From JBAQMG01 sp049302575 (lineage in GTDB: Bacteria; Bacillota; Desulfitobacteriia; Desulfitobacteriales; Desulfitobacteriaceae): 28,440 nt of DNA. The notes under the pieces are model-generated. The model was not told the origin of the DNA and did no database searches. It saw nothing but the letters and a program-made list of their open reading frames with translations. The DNA is taken from the NCBI GenBank assembly GCA_049302575.1, contig JBAQMG010000112.1, positions 1-28,440 of the forward strand, read 5' to 3'. Below, one piece after another: positions 1 through 5,845 of this stretch. The stretch's first letter is position 1, and each line of letters begins with the position of its first letter. The position numbers and the translations under genes are program-made.

Positions 1-52
1 GACGCAAAACTAAAGGGTCTAAAGGATTTATTCCTATGACAGCCAGTTGCCA
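1..52 (+). ncRNA. c-di-GMP-I riboswitch, upstream copy (5' cut by window edge)
   Basis: This is the 3' half of a class I cyclic-di-GMP (GEMM) aptamer. The conserved GACGCAAA starts at base 1, followed by GGGTCTAA, the ATGACAGCCAG segment and the closing TTGCC strand ending at 51. It is base-for-base the same as the complete copy 241 bp downstream across the first 90-odd positions. The 5' half (GGCAA strand and GAAA tetraloop) must lie just outside the window. Its own terminator follows at 88-113, so this is a full second switch and not an aptamer fragment. Confidence 0.88.
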
Positions 53-87
53 AATGTGAATTAATAATATTAATTCGAGATTTTGTG

Positions 88-113
88 CAACTGACATAAC
101 CAGTTGTTTTTTT
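88..113 (+). terminator. Intrinsic terminator of riboswitch unit 1
   Basis: CAACTG (88-93) pairs with CAGTTG (101-106) across a 7-nt loop, followed directly by seven T. The 5' arm within GCAACTG (87-93) can instead pair with CAGTTGC (44-50) at the 3' edge of the aptamer. That gives the mutually exclusive antiterminator typical of a switch controlled by transcription termination. Confidence 0.8.
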
Positions 114-133
114 GTTTTCAGAAAGAACTTTGT

Positions 134-205
134 AAGGAGTTGGTATCATATGTGAACACGCTCGTACAAGCAGGTAATTTCAGTGAAATCAGTAAAAATT
201 CATGA
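134..205 (+). other. Ghost RBS/start region between the two riboswitches
   Basis: AAGGAG at 134-139 is followed by ATG at 150 and immediately TGA at 153. An overlapping GTG at 152 opens a 17-codon frame ending in TGA. The 24 bases ending at this ATG match the 24 bases ending at the real start at 390 in about 17 positions, including RBS placement. Inference: this is the retained start region of a former paralogous gene whose coding sequence was deleted, leaving its riboswitch stacked on the next one. A translated leader peptide is possible but unsupported. Confidence 0.4.
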
Positions 206-215
206 GCTCATTTTG

Positions 216-296
216 TAAAGGCAAAACAGTTGAAAGACTGTGACGCAAAACTAAAGGGTCTAAAGGATTTATTCCTATGACAGCCAGTTGCCAAAT
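216..296 (+). ncRNA. c-di-GMP-I riboswitch, downstream complete copy
   Basis: This is a complete class I cyclic-di-GMP aptamer. GGCAA (220-224) pairs with TTGCC (288-292). A CAGT-tGAAAg-ACTG hairpin carries the GAAA tetraloop, then come GACGCAAAAC, GGGTCTAA, an AGGATTTATTCCT arm and ATGACAGCCAG. All signature segments of the family are in order. The 3' strand CAGTTGC (285-291) is identical to the 3' arm of the terminator at 340-346, so the two compete for GCAACTG (328-334). Reading the pairings, bound ligand holds P1 and frees the terminator, so the switch should turn expression OFF at high c-di-GMP. The regulated gene is the secreted protein at 390. Confidence 0.93.
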
Positions 297-327
297 GTGA
301 ATTAATAATATTAATTCGAGATTTTGT

Positions 328-352
328 GCAACTGAACATCAGTTGCTTTTTG
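328..352 (+). terminator. Intrinsic terminator of riboswitch unit 2
   Basis: GCAACTG (328-334), a 5-nt loop and CAGTTGC (340-346) form a perfect 7-bp stem followed by TTTTTG. It lies 38 bases before the start codon at 390 and is the expression platform of the riboswitch at 216-296. Confidence 0.88.
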
Positions 353-389
353 TTTTCTATTAAATGTATTTGAGAGGATTTGATTCCAA

Positions 390-1580
390 ATGTTTAAAAA
401 TCGCACATTAAAAACAAGCACTATTCTGTTATTGTGTTTTACCGTATTGTTTAGTTCTTCATTTACCACTTTGGCCGCAACACCTACCAAGGACGTCACT
501 TCCAAGGTTATTTTGTTAGGTAATCCATTTAATAAAGCTACCTTTGCCAAGAATGTCTGGGATATGCAGGTTTATAACGGACGGATCTATCTCGGATCCG
601 GCGATTGCGGCAAGAACTCAGGCGCTACACCGGTTATCTACTATGATCCAGCTACAAAAAATTTCGCAACTCAATTTAAAGTTGATGAAGAACAGATTGA
701 CCAATATAAAGTACTCAATGGAAAATTATATATACCAGGAACAGATGCTACAGAATCATGGGATTTCGGAAATTTCTACACTATGGACAATGACAAATGG
801 ACTAAATTCCGCACAGTTCCCAATGCCAATCATGTTTGGGATATGGCATTTTTCAACGGGCAGCTCTATGCTGCTACGGGAACTTCAAAACCTGGCAAGG
901 GTGAACTATTAAAATCCACGGATATGGGTAAAACTTGGGTTTCGCAAGTGCCACAAGACAAACGCTTCTATGCAATAAACGATTGGGTGACCTCATTATT
1001 TGAATTGAATAATAACCTTTATGCAACTGGAACTTTTGTTAATCCGTCAACGTCAACCATATCAATATTCGGCAAGTTTTCAAATCTCCTAGTAACAAAT
1101 AACATCAATACGATCGCACAACCATATGGTTCCAGTTTCTTACCTGGCGTAAAAAATAATTATTTATTCGGTATTAAAAGACAGACCACGCTTGGCAACA
1201 ACTTGATTTATCTTGGTGTCAGATTACCTGGCATAAATGACCTATGGTCACCTGATGCCATGTATGTGGCTACAGGTATTACTCCGACCCGTCGAGTTGC
1301 TTTTCCTGCTTTAAATGCCTTGCCTACCGATATAGTTACACGGGGTAATAGTGTCTATGTTTTAACCTATATTAAAAATTCGAATAACAGCTATACCAAT
1401 GTCGTCTACAAATCAGACGATTTGAAGAATTGGACAGAACTTTTCCGATTTAACACTGTTACCTTTGCCAGATCATTCGAAGAAATTGACGGAGATTTTT
1501 ACTTCGGCTTAGGTTGCAGTTACAATGTCTTAGCACCATCGACTGGGAGTATTCTCAAGGTGGACAGGACGACTTACTAA
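390..1580 (+). CDS. Secreted beta-propeller-like (Asp-box) protein under c-di-GMP control
   Basis: The 396-aa product starts with a Sec signal peptide: a basic N-terminus, a hydrophobic core at about 9-28, and likely cleavage near TLA-A at 28-30. The mature part has repeated hydrophobic strands of the type VWDMQVYNGRIYLG (57-70), VWDMAFFNGQLYAATG (149-164) and LFELNNNLYATGTF (203-216). An Asp-box S-T-D-M-G-K-T-W lies at about 176-183 and a related KSDDLKNW occurs near the C-terminus. This pattern is typical of sialidase-like or Kelch-like beta-propellers. No catalytic set or surface anchor (LPXTG, S-layer domain) is seen, so enzyme versus adhesin or matrix role stays open. The start at 390 has GAGAGGA upstream. 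Two tandem c-di-GMP riboswitches precede it, which fits a cell-surface or biofilm function. A hairpin at 1627-1666 follows. Confidence 0.85.
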   Translation: MFKNRTLKTSTILLLCFTVLFSSSFTTLAATPTKDVTSKVILLGNPFNKATFAKNVWDMQVYNGRIYLGSGDCGKNSGATPVIYYDPATKNFATQFKVDEEQIDQYKVLNGKLYIPGTDATESWDFGNFYTMDNDKWTKFRTVPNANHVWDMAFFNGQLYAATGTSKPGKGELLKSTDMGKTWVSQVPQDKRFYAINDWVTSLFELNNNLYATGTFVNPSTSTISIFGKFSNLLVTNNINTIAQPYGSSFLPGVKNNYLFGIKRQTTLGNNLIYLGVRLPGINDLWSPDAMYVATGITPTRRVAFPALNALPTDIVTRGNSVYVLTYIKNSNNSYTNVVYKSDDLKNWTELFRFNTVTFARSFEEIDGDFYFGLGCSYNVLAPSTGSILKVDRTTY

Positions 1581-1626
1581 GAGCCTCCACCCGCCAATAA
1601 TTGCCTAACATTATATTCAAAGAATA

Positions 1627-1666
1627 AACTCAAAAGCTTCAAGTTAATTCTTGGAGCTTTTGAGTT
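1627..1666. terminator. Bidirectional terminator-like hairpin between convergent genes
   Basis: AACTCAAAAGCTTCAAG (1627-1643) and CTTGGAGCTTTTGAGTT (1650-1666) form a 17-bp stem with one G-U-type mismatch and a TTAATT loop. It sits between the secreted-protein gene (+) and the peptidase gene (-), and its right arm encodes the last codons of the peptidase. The T tracts on either side are modest, so termination efficiency is uncertain. Confidence 0.7.
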
Positions 1667-2123
1667 TCAGCAATTTTCTCACTTTACTATTCACTCTAAT
1701 AATGTGAAATCTGAAAGGACGCAGACAAAGCCAAATCCAGGAAAGCAAACGCCACCACTTGTTGGAGCACGAAATATACATATCCTGGCGCCAAACTGCC
1801 GTCACGACGGCAACTAGTTGATTTGAATACAGAGGACCTTCAATCCATTGCTGAGCATCTCCGACCATATAAAAGCAATCCTCATTTTTCTTAAAAACCC
1901 TGTGCATAACGTAACTACCATCAGTTCTTCGAATCATGACGATATCACCACGGGATATTTGTTTAAAGCTTACCTTAGCTAACTCTACACTATCGATCTC
2001 ATCGCGTAGGAAGGGGTACATGCTACTACCAGAAACAAGAAGTTTAGCTTTTTGACCTAAATCTAAAAGTTCAGAAATCAATGGAAAAATACTGGCTGCT
2101 TTGACCTTTCTCACTTCAGACAT
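1644..2123 (-). CDS. S24/S26 signal-peptidase-like protein of the RiPP operon
   Basis: The 159-aa protein has a peptidase S24/S26 fold signature. G-S-S-M-Y-P at residues 32-37 supplies the nucleophile Ser34, R-G-D-I-V lies at 58-62, and V-M-H-R-V at 72-76 sits where S26A bacterial signal peptidases carry the Lys-Arg general base. The His in place of Lys resembles the SipW/ER-type Ser-His signal peptidases. G-D at 88-89 follows. There is no N-terminal membrane anchor, but a Trp-rich hydrophobic stretch lies near 121-142. It overlaps the HprK-like gene by 13 bp, which implies translational coupling. Inference: it could remove the leader of the two precursor peptides, whose sequence has no other dedicated protease in the window. 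A role in EPS-protein processing is the alternative. Confidence 0.8.
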   Translation of the reverse strand: MSEVRKVKAASIFPLISELLDLGQKAKLLVSGSSMYPFLRDEIDSVELAKVSFKQISRGDIVMIRRTDGSYVMHRVFKKNEDCFYMVGDAQQWIEGPLYSNQLVAVVTAVWRQDMYISCSNKWWRLLSWIWLCLRPFRFHIIRVNSKVRKLLKLKSSKN

Positions 2124-3001
2124 TTGTAAACCATCTCCATAGCTTCCTTATCTGGTCTGCATTGTAACAAATATACTGGTACAGCAGAGATTATCTTCTC
2201 AAAAATACTGATAGATTTATCCATCAGCGTCTGATCGAAGTATGGGAGAAAAACTCGCGGCAACAGTCGTAAGATAGCCTCCTGATCCTTAATTCTGTGA
2301 ATTCTATTATTCTGAGCTTGCTCTAATATTACTATGGCTTCCAAAGGTGCAGAATCATTGCTATTTATCAACGATGAGCCACTCCACGGAGTACCAAAGA
2401 TATAAGGTTTATCTTCTATAATACAGACTGCAGGAGAATCATCATTGAGAATTTTTACATTATTCATATGTTTTTGCCATAGCTTAGTATGAGTAGACTT
2501 ACCCGTTCCCGATGGAGCAGAAAATATAATTGCTTTATCCTCGTATTTTAGAGCAGAGGAGTGAATAACTATCCCATCACGATACATGAGATTATAACGA
2601 TAAATTACTCCCATCATCACATGGGCAAAGACCCATGTTTGTTTGCTGTAGCTCTCCTCTGAGCTTTTATTCGAAAAATCACGACAGGTAATTATGACCG
2701 TTCGCCATTCAATGTCAATATCCGCCAAAACCAGAATGCTACCATGATCAGCTTCCGCAGAATAAATATAATAGCCCTCGGTTCCTGATGGTTTCTTTAA
2801 CCACTTGAAATAAATATTTTCGTCAGAAAAGACTCTACCTTCAGGCACTGGAATAAATTCAGCATATATAAAAATAATACTCAAATCAGCAGAACTGTGC
2901 TGTTTGAGTCTATATTCCTGCATTTGTTCTAAGGGTTCCAACTTATCACTTTCTACATCGATTACTAAACCAGCAATCTCAAATTGAGGCAAGAAAAACA
3001 C
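2111..3001 (-). CDS. HprK-like kinase (lasso/RiPP-cluster type)
   Basis: The 296-aa protein belongs to the HPr-kinase/PEP-carboxykinase-like P-loop family. The Walker A A-P-S-G-T-G-K-S-T lies at 162-170, an N-D-D-S segment at 186-189 and G-T-P-W-S at 203-207. It lacks the N-terminal domain of real HPr kinase and has instead an about 150-residue family-specific N-terminal half. Relatives in paeninodin-type lasso clusters (PadeK/ThcoK-type) phosphorylate the precursor peptide on a C-terminal serine; that is established for those homologues, not for this gene. Here the likely substrates are the two peptides encoded just upstream; the 53-aa peptide has Ser and Tyr near its C-terminus. The start at 3001 is preceded by TTGAGGAGTG. 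A structured 140-bp gap separates it from the second precursor. Confidence 0.85.
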   Translation of the reverse strand: MFFLPQFEIAGLVIDVESDKLEPLEQMQEYRLKQHSSADLSIIFIYAEFIPVPEGRVFSDENIYFKWLKKPSGTEGYYIYSAEADHGSILVLADIDIEWRTVIITCRDFSNKSSEESYSKQTWVFAHVMMGVIYRYNLMYRDGIVIHSSALKYEDKAIIFSAPSGTGKSTHTKLWQKHMNNVKILNDDSPAVCIIEDKPYIFGTPWSGSSLINSNDSAPLEAIVILEQAQNNRIHRIKDQEAILRLLPRVFLPYFDQTLMDKSISIFEKIISAVPVYLLQCRPDKEAMEMVYKCLK

Positions 3002-3058
3002 TCCTCAAGGATACAATTATACCCTAATATTCCACAATAAAATAATCGTCACTAGTCA

Positions 3059-3119
3059 AGTTATGGATTTTTTATAGAGCAATAAGCATATCCATAACTA
3101 GACATGCTTATTTTGCTCT
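3059..3119 (-). promoter_or_regulatory. Overlapping hairpins between precursor peptide 2 and kinase gene
   Basis: Two strong inverted repeats interleave here. One is AGAGCAATAAGCAT (3076-3089) with ATGCTTATTTTGCTCT (3104-3119), 14 bp with a 2-nt bulge. The other is AGTTATGGAT (3059-3068) with ATCCATAACT (3090-3099), 10 bp. The second stem's right arm lies inside the loop of the first, so in RNA the arms alternate in pseudoknot order. The 7-nt linker is too short to span the full 14-bp stem, so mutually exclusive folds are more likely. No U tract follows on the transcribed strand. Possible roles are mRNA stabilisation of the precursor transcript or partial attenuation before the kinase. Confidence 0.5.
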
Positions 3120-3144
3120 TACACTATTAAATAGTCTAATTTAA

Positions 3145-3267
3145 TTAAAAGGCATAACGAAATCCGTTTGCACACTGACCAAACTCTTCACAAATACTTG
3201 CATTAGCGAACTTCTCTTCAGCAGTCAGTTTAACATACTCAAGCATCGGCTTAACATATACTTTCAT
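3145..3267 (-). CDS. RiPP precursor peptide 2 (40 aa)
   Basis: This short gene starts at ATG 3267 and is preceded at 7 nt by GAGAGGGG. The leader K-V-Y-V-K-P-M-L-E-Y-V-K-L-T-A-E-E-K-F-A is nearly identical to that of the neighbouring 53-aa peptide (YVKPMLE...LT.EE.FA). The core is short: S-I-C-E-E-F-G-Q-C-A-N-G-F-R-Y-A-F, with C26 and C32 spaced C-x5-C. Both peptides share S-x-C-x3-G-x-C. The Y-x-x-P-x-L leader motif is the established recognition feature for PqqD-like RRE proteins in lasso systems. Lying 31 bp after peptide 1 and directly after the radical SAM gene, it is almost certainly a second substrate. The modification type is unknown. Confidence 0.85.
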   Translation of the reverse strand: MKVYVKPMLEYVKLTAEEKFANASICEEFGQCANGFRYAF

Positions 3268-3298
3268 TTTAGATCCCCTCTCTTTAACTACCATAAAA

Positions 3299-3460
3299 TT
3301 AGAATCCCGCACTATAATTTACTTTTTTATGAGTTAGTTCTTCGTAGAGCGGAATCTGACTATCCGGACATGATCCAGTATCAGTACATACACTACCCGC
3401 AAATCTTTCTTCAACAGTCAATGTGTAGCATTCCAACATCGGTTTAACATATGATTTCAA
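3299..3460 (-). CDS. RiPP precursor peptide 1 (53 aa)
   Basis: The preferred start is TTG at 3460, because AAGGAGGTGA lies just before it and the protein then begins like peptide 2; an upstream in-frame start (88 aa) would place 35 non-conserved residues ahead. The leader is LKSYVKPMLECYTLTVEERFA. The core is S-V-C-T-D-T-G-S-C followed by a 22-residue tail rich in polar residues and ending N-Y-S-A-G-F. Cysteines C26 and C32 match those of peptide 2 in spacing, with an extra Cys at 12 in the leader. Inference: this is the substrate of the adjacent radical SAM/SPASM enzyme; tail Ser and Tyr residues could be phosphorylation sites for the HprK-like kinase. Similarity to lasso leaders is in the Y-x-x-P-x-L motif only. 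Confidence 0.88.
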   Translation of the reverse strand: MKSYVKPMLECYTLTVEERFAGSVCTDTGSCPDSQIPLYEELTHKKVNYSAGF

Positions 3461-3526
3461 AGTTCTCACCTCCTTATTAATTAAATAACAAGAAATACTG
3501 TTAATCATAATATTAACACTTGAGTT

Positions 3527-3555
3527 ATTATATACCAGATTAAGAATTTCTACAA
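3527..3555 (-). promoter_or_regulatory. Candidate promoter for the precursor peptides
   Basis: On the minus strand TTGTAG (3555-3550), a 17-bp spacer and TATAAT (3532-3527) form a sigma-A-like promoter. An overlapping TGGTATATA could act as an extended -10. The -35 matches the consensus in three of six positions only. It lies in the 110-bp gap between the radical SAM stop and the TTG start of peptide 1, so it could give the precursors extra transcription independent of the operon promoter. Confidence 0.55.
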
Positions 3556-3570
3556 TAGTTTCCAATCAAT

Positions 3571-4683
3571 TCAGCGAATCCAATTAACAGCTTCTTTTCT
3601 CTTTTGAGCTAGTTCACATAAATAAGGAGCAGTTCTATCATAATATCCAGTCTCTTTCAGTAATCTGGCAGGACAGTGTTCACAAAAAGACTCGTATTGG
3701 CACTTCTGACACTCGTTACAAGGTCTAATCTGTAAACATTTCTGTTTGAGTTCTTCCCATGCCCCCTCAAACCCACTTTTAAGTGGAAAGGCTTCCGCCT
3801 TATCAAGAAGTCCACAAGGCAACAACCGTCCGTCCGCTGTAACCCAAGCCGCAGTTTTTGCTGCCGAACAATGAAAGGCTTCATTTTGAACTTTTACCTG
3901 TGTACCATCAGGATTAATATCTAAGGACATTGCAGGATCCTCAATACTACTTTTTCGCTCAATTCTTAATAACCCTAACTCTATATCTCGTTCATTAATA
4001 TGAACCTCATATTCTACTAGTTCCTGCGGGGAAAGCCGATTCCCAATCGGATCGGTATTTTCCCCTTCCCTACGTGGAGACACGTAGTTGACTAGACCAA
4101 GAACACGGTTTCTCTTCTGAGCAAAATCCAATAACTGATCATAGTCATTCTTATTCCCCTGAACTATAGTTGTCTTAATCTCTGTCGGAATATGCTGAGC
4201 GATTAGGGAATCTATGGTTCTGACGGTCCGATCGTATCCATCTGCAAATCCAGTTACTTCTTTGTAAGTTTCCCTAGAGGCACCATACAATGTAATGCTG
4301 ACTTGATAAGGGGGCATAGCTGCCAGCCATTTTACAATTTCCGGTGTTATCATGGTCCCATTCGTATAAATGGTTATTATGAATCCCATTCTCATGAGTT
4401 TCTCGTATATTTCCTTAAAATCCTCACGAATAAATACTTCTCCCCCAGTCAGAGTAATGAAAAAAAGTCCTAAGTCACGAGCCTCTTCAGCTAAACCAAT
4501 CCATTGCGCAGTAGTTAACTCTTTAGCCTTAGCTTTACTATCATTAACATTCTGACATACATAGCACATTTTACAATGCAAGTTACACCTAGTAGTCAGT
4601 TCAAACGAAGCCGATAATAATTTCCTATTCTCTTGGGCTACTGAAAGCAATTGGGAATGCAACTTATCCAACGTGAGTGCCAT
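3571..4683 (-). CDS. Radical SAM/SPASM peptide maturase
   Basis: The 370-aa enzyme has the radical SAM cluster motif C33-x3-C37-x2-C40, the G-G-E motif at 80-82 and a C-terminal SPASM domain with C272, C290, C322, C325, C328, C334, C337 and C356, sufficient for auxiliary Fe-S clusters. Such enzymes install C-C, thioether or epimerised linkages in ribosomal peptides (sactipeptide, ranthipeptide and related classes). Its RRE partner is encoded separately just upstream as a PqqD-like protein, and two cysteine-containing precursors lie immediately downstream. The conserved C-x3-G-x-C of those precursors is the obvious target. The start at 4683 has GAGGGGAA upstream; the gap to the PqqD-like gene is 24 bp. 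The linkage formed cannot be read from sequence. Confidence 0.92.
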   Translation of the reverse strand: MALTLDKLHSQLLSVAQENRKLLSASFELTTRCNLHCKMCYVCQNVNDSKAKAKELTTAQWIGLAEEARDLGLFFITLTGGEVFIREDFKEIYEKLMRMGFIITIYTNGTMITPEIVKWLAAMPPYQVSITLYGASRETYKEVTGFADGYDRTVRTIDSLIAQHIPTEIKTTIVQGNKNDYDQLLDFAQKRNRVLGLVNYVSPRREGENTDPIGNRLSPQELVEYEVHINERDIELGLLRIERKSSIEDPAMSLDINPDGTQVKVQNEAFHCSAAKTAAWVTADGRLLPCGLLDKAEAFPLKSGFEGAWEELKQKCLQIRPCNECQKCQYESFCEHCPARLLKETGYYDRTAPYLCELAQKRKEAVNWIR

Positions 4684-4707
4684 ACTTTATGTTCCCCTCT
4701 AAATTAT

Positions 4708-4971
4708 TTAATCTACTAGATTTTTTTCCTTTAAAATTGACACAAATTCTCGAACATCCAATCTGGCAGATTCTTCATCAACACTGTACTCGTTGAGCAC
4801 AATTTTAACCAAATCTACTTCCGCTATGTCGTTTTTCATATTCTTCCATATGAGGGCTCCACTTTCGCTAAGAGTCATAATTCCATTGAACTCTACAACG
4901 CGTTCCCCCAAAGGTACTACTACCCACTGTCCTGCAACTTCACGCAACATAAATCCATCTTTAATCTTCAA
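4708..4971 (-). CDS. PqqD-like peptide-recognition protein (RRE)
   Basis: The 87-aa protein is a stand-alone PqqD-family RiPP recognition element. It has an N-terminal strand segment (VVVPLGERVVEFNGIMTLSE style), the L-S-E-S-G-A-L-I-W segment at about 34-42, and a helical C-terminus with E-E-S-A-R-L-D-V-R-E-F. Family members bind the leader of the precursor and present it to the radical SAM enzyme. It starts at TTG 4971, chosen because AGGAGGTG lies 7 nt upstream. As the first gene of the operon it precedes radical SAM, peptides, kinase and peptidase. It probably binds the YVKPMLE leader shared by both precursors. Confidence 0.88.
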   Translation of the reverse strand: MKIKDGFMLREVAGQWVVVPLGERVVEFNGIMTLSESGALIWKNMKNDIAEVDLVKIVLNEYSVDEESARLDVREFVSILKEKNLVD

Positions 4972-5024
4972 AACTACACCTCCTAATTCATATTTTTTAG
5001 ATTTTTTTGTAGTTGAATTCGTTT

Positions 5025-5033
5025 ATTTTACCA
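5025..5033 (-). promoter_or_regulatory. Candidate extended -10 for the RiPP operon
   Basis: On the minus strand TGGTAAAAT reads as an extended -10 (TGnTAnnnT) about 50 nt upstream of the TTG start of the PqqD-like gene. No convincing -35 is present at 17 bp, which is tolerated for extended -10 promoters. The gap to the VanZ-like gene is 161 bp, so a separate promoter here is reasonable but not proven. Confidence 0.35.
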
Positions 5034-5132
5034 TGTATGAATTAAGATAGCATGAATAATTTGTCATATTTTTACCTTTCTTTTAAATTATCTGGATGTT
5101 CCATACGACGTTGAAGTATTCTAAAATATTTT

Positions 5133-5696
5133 TCAACTTCCTATTCCATCAGACCGCAAGTCTGCCTGATTACCGCGACTCTCTTCCAATTCTTTTATTC
5201 GTCTCTTCAGCCTATGAATATACCGTAATATCAGCAAGACAATTGTAGCCAATACAATCCCTATAACAGCTCCAGTGACGTCCATCTTCACATCAAACCA
5301 GCTAGGCGTGCGGTTGAGTACAAAATTTTGCCGATATTCATCAGTATACGCATATATTGAACATACCGTTAATGAAATAGCCGTAGCCAACCATACACGG
5401 CGGAGAAGTAGATTGGATAATATACCCGAAATTAAACCAAAAAGCATGTATTCACTAAAGTGAGCTCCTTTTCGGACTAATTCATCGAGAGTATAACGCC
5501 AAAAAAAATCATTTCGATTATAAGTAAAGTTATTAGTAAGAGCATTTTCAATAAATCTAGCTAAAAACCTGCTCTCGGTGTGAGATACTCGACCATTTTG
5601 GCTACCGAAATACGAAATAATAGCAGCGACCATCAAAAACAAAACCGTCAGCATCCCAATTAAAATCCAACGATACTTAATATTCTGTATTTTCAT
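5133..5696 (-). CDS. VanZ-family membrane protein
   Basis: The 187-aa protein has four hydrophobic segments (about 10-29, 84-100, 102-118 and 138-160) and the VanZ-family signatures K-G-A-H-F-S-E-Y, T-D-E-Y-R-Q-x-F-V and the P-S-W-F-D-V...D segment before the last helix. The C-terminus is charged and coiled (RRIKELEE). VanZ in enterococci gives low-level teicoplanin resistance by an unclear mechanism, but family members are common in EPS and cell-envelope loci. It follows the CpsD-like kinase on the same strand after a 149-bp gap, and GGAGAACTAAAG precedes the start. It may be co-transcribed with the EPS control genes. Confidence 0.85.
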   Translation of the reverse strand: MKIQNIKYRWILIGMLTVLFLMVAAIISYFGSQNGRVSHTESRFLARFIENALTNNFTYNRNDFFWRYTLDELVRKGAHFSEYMLFGLISGILSNLLLRRVWLATAISLTVCSIYAYTDEYRQNFVLNRTPSWFDVKMDVTGAVIGIVLATIVLLILRYIHRLKRRIKELEESRGNQADLRSDGIGS

Positions 5697-5845
5697 CTTT
5701 AGTTCTCCGAATCGGCTTATTTTCCATACATATATTTGCTTGATCTTTTAAACTCATGAACATATTCTCAAAATATATTAAAAGTCTTCCTCGCAGTCAA
5801 ACGAAACTCTTAATAATCCTAAGGGCTGATTCAACATAAAAAGTT

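Noticed and set aside
3059..3119. A stable H-type pseudoknot
   Set aside because: The strand order is right, but the 7-nt linker could not span the full 14-bp stem, so I only claim competing hairpins.
5023..5067. A 14-codon ORF with AAAGG upstream of the PqqD-like gene
   Set aside because: Too short, no conservation evidence, and it overlaps the candidate promoter.
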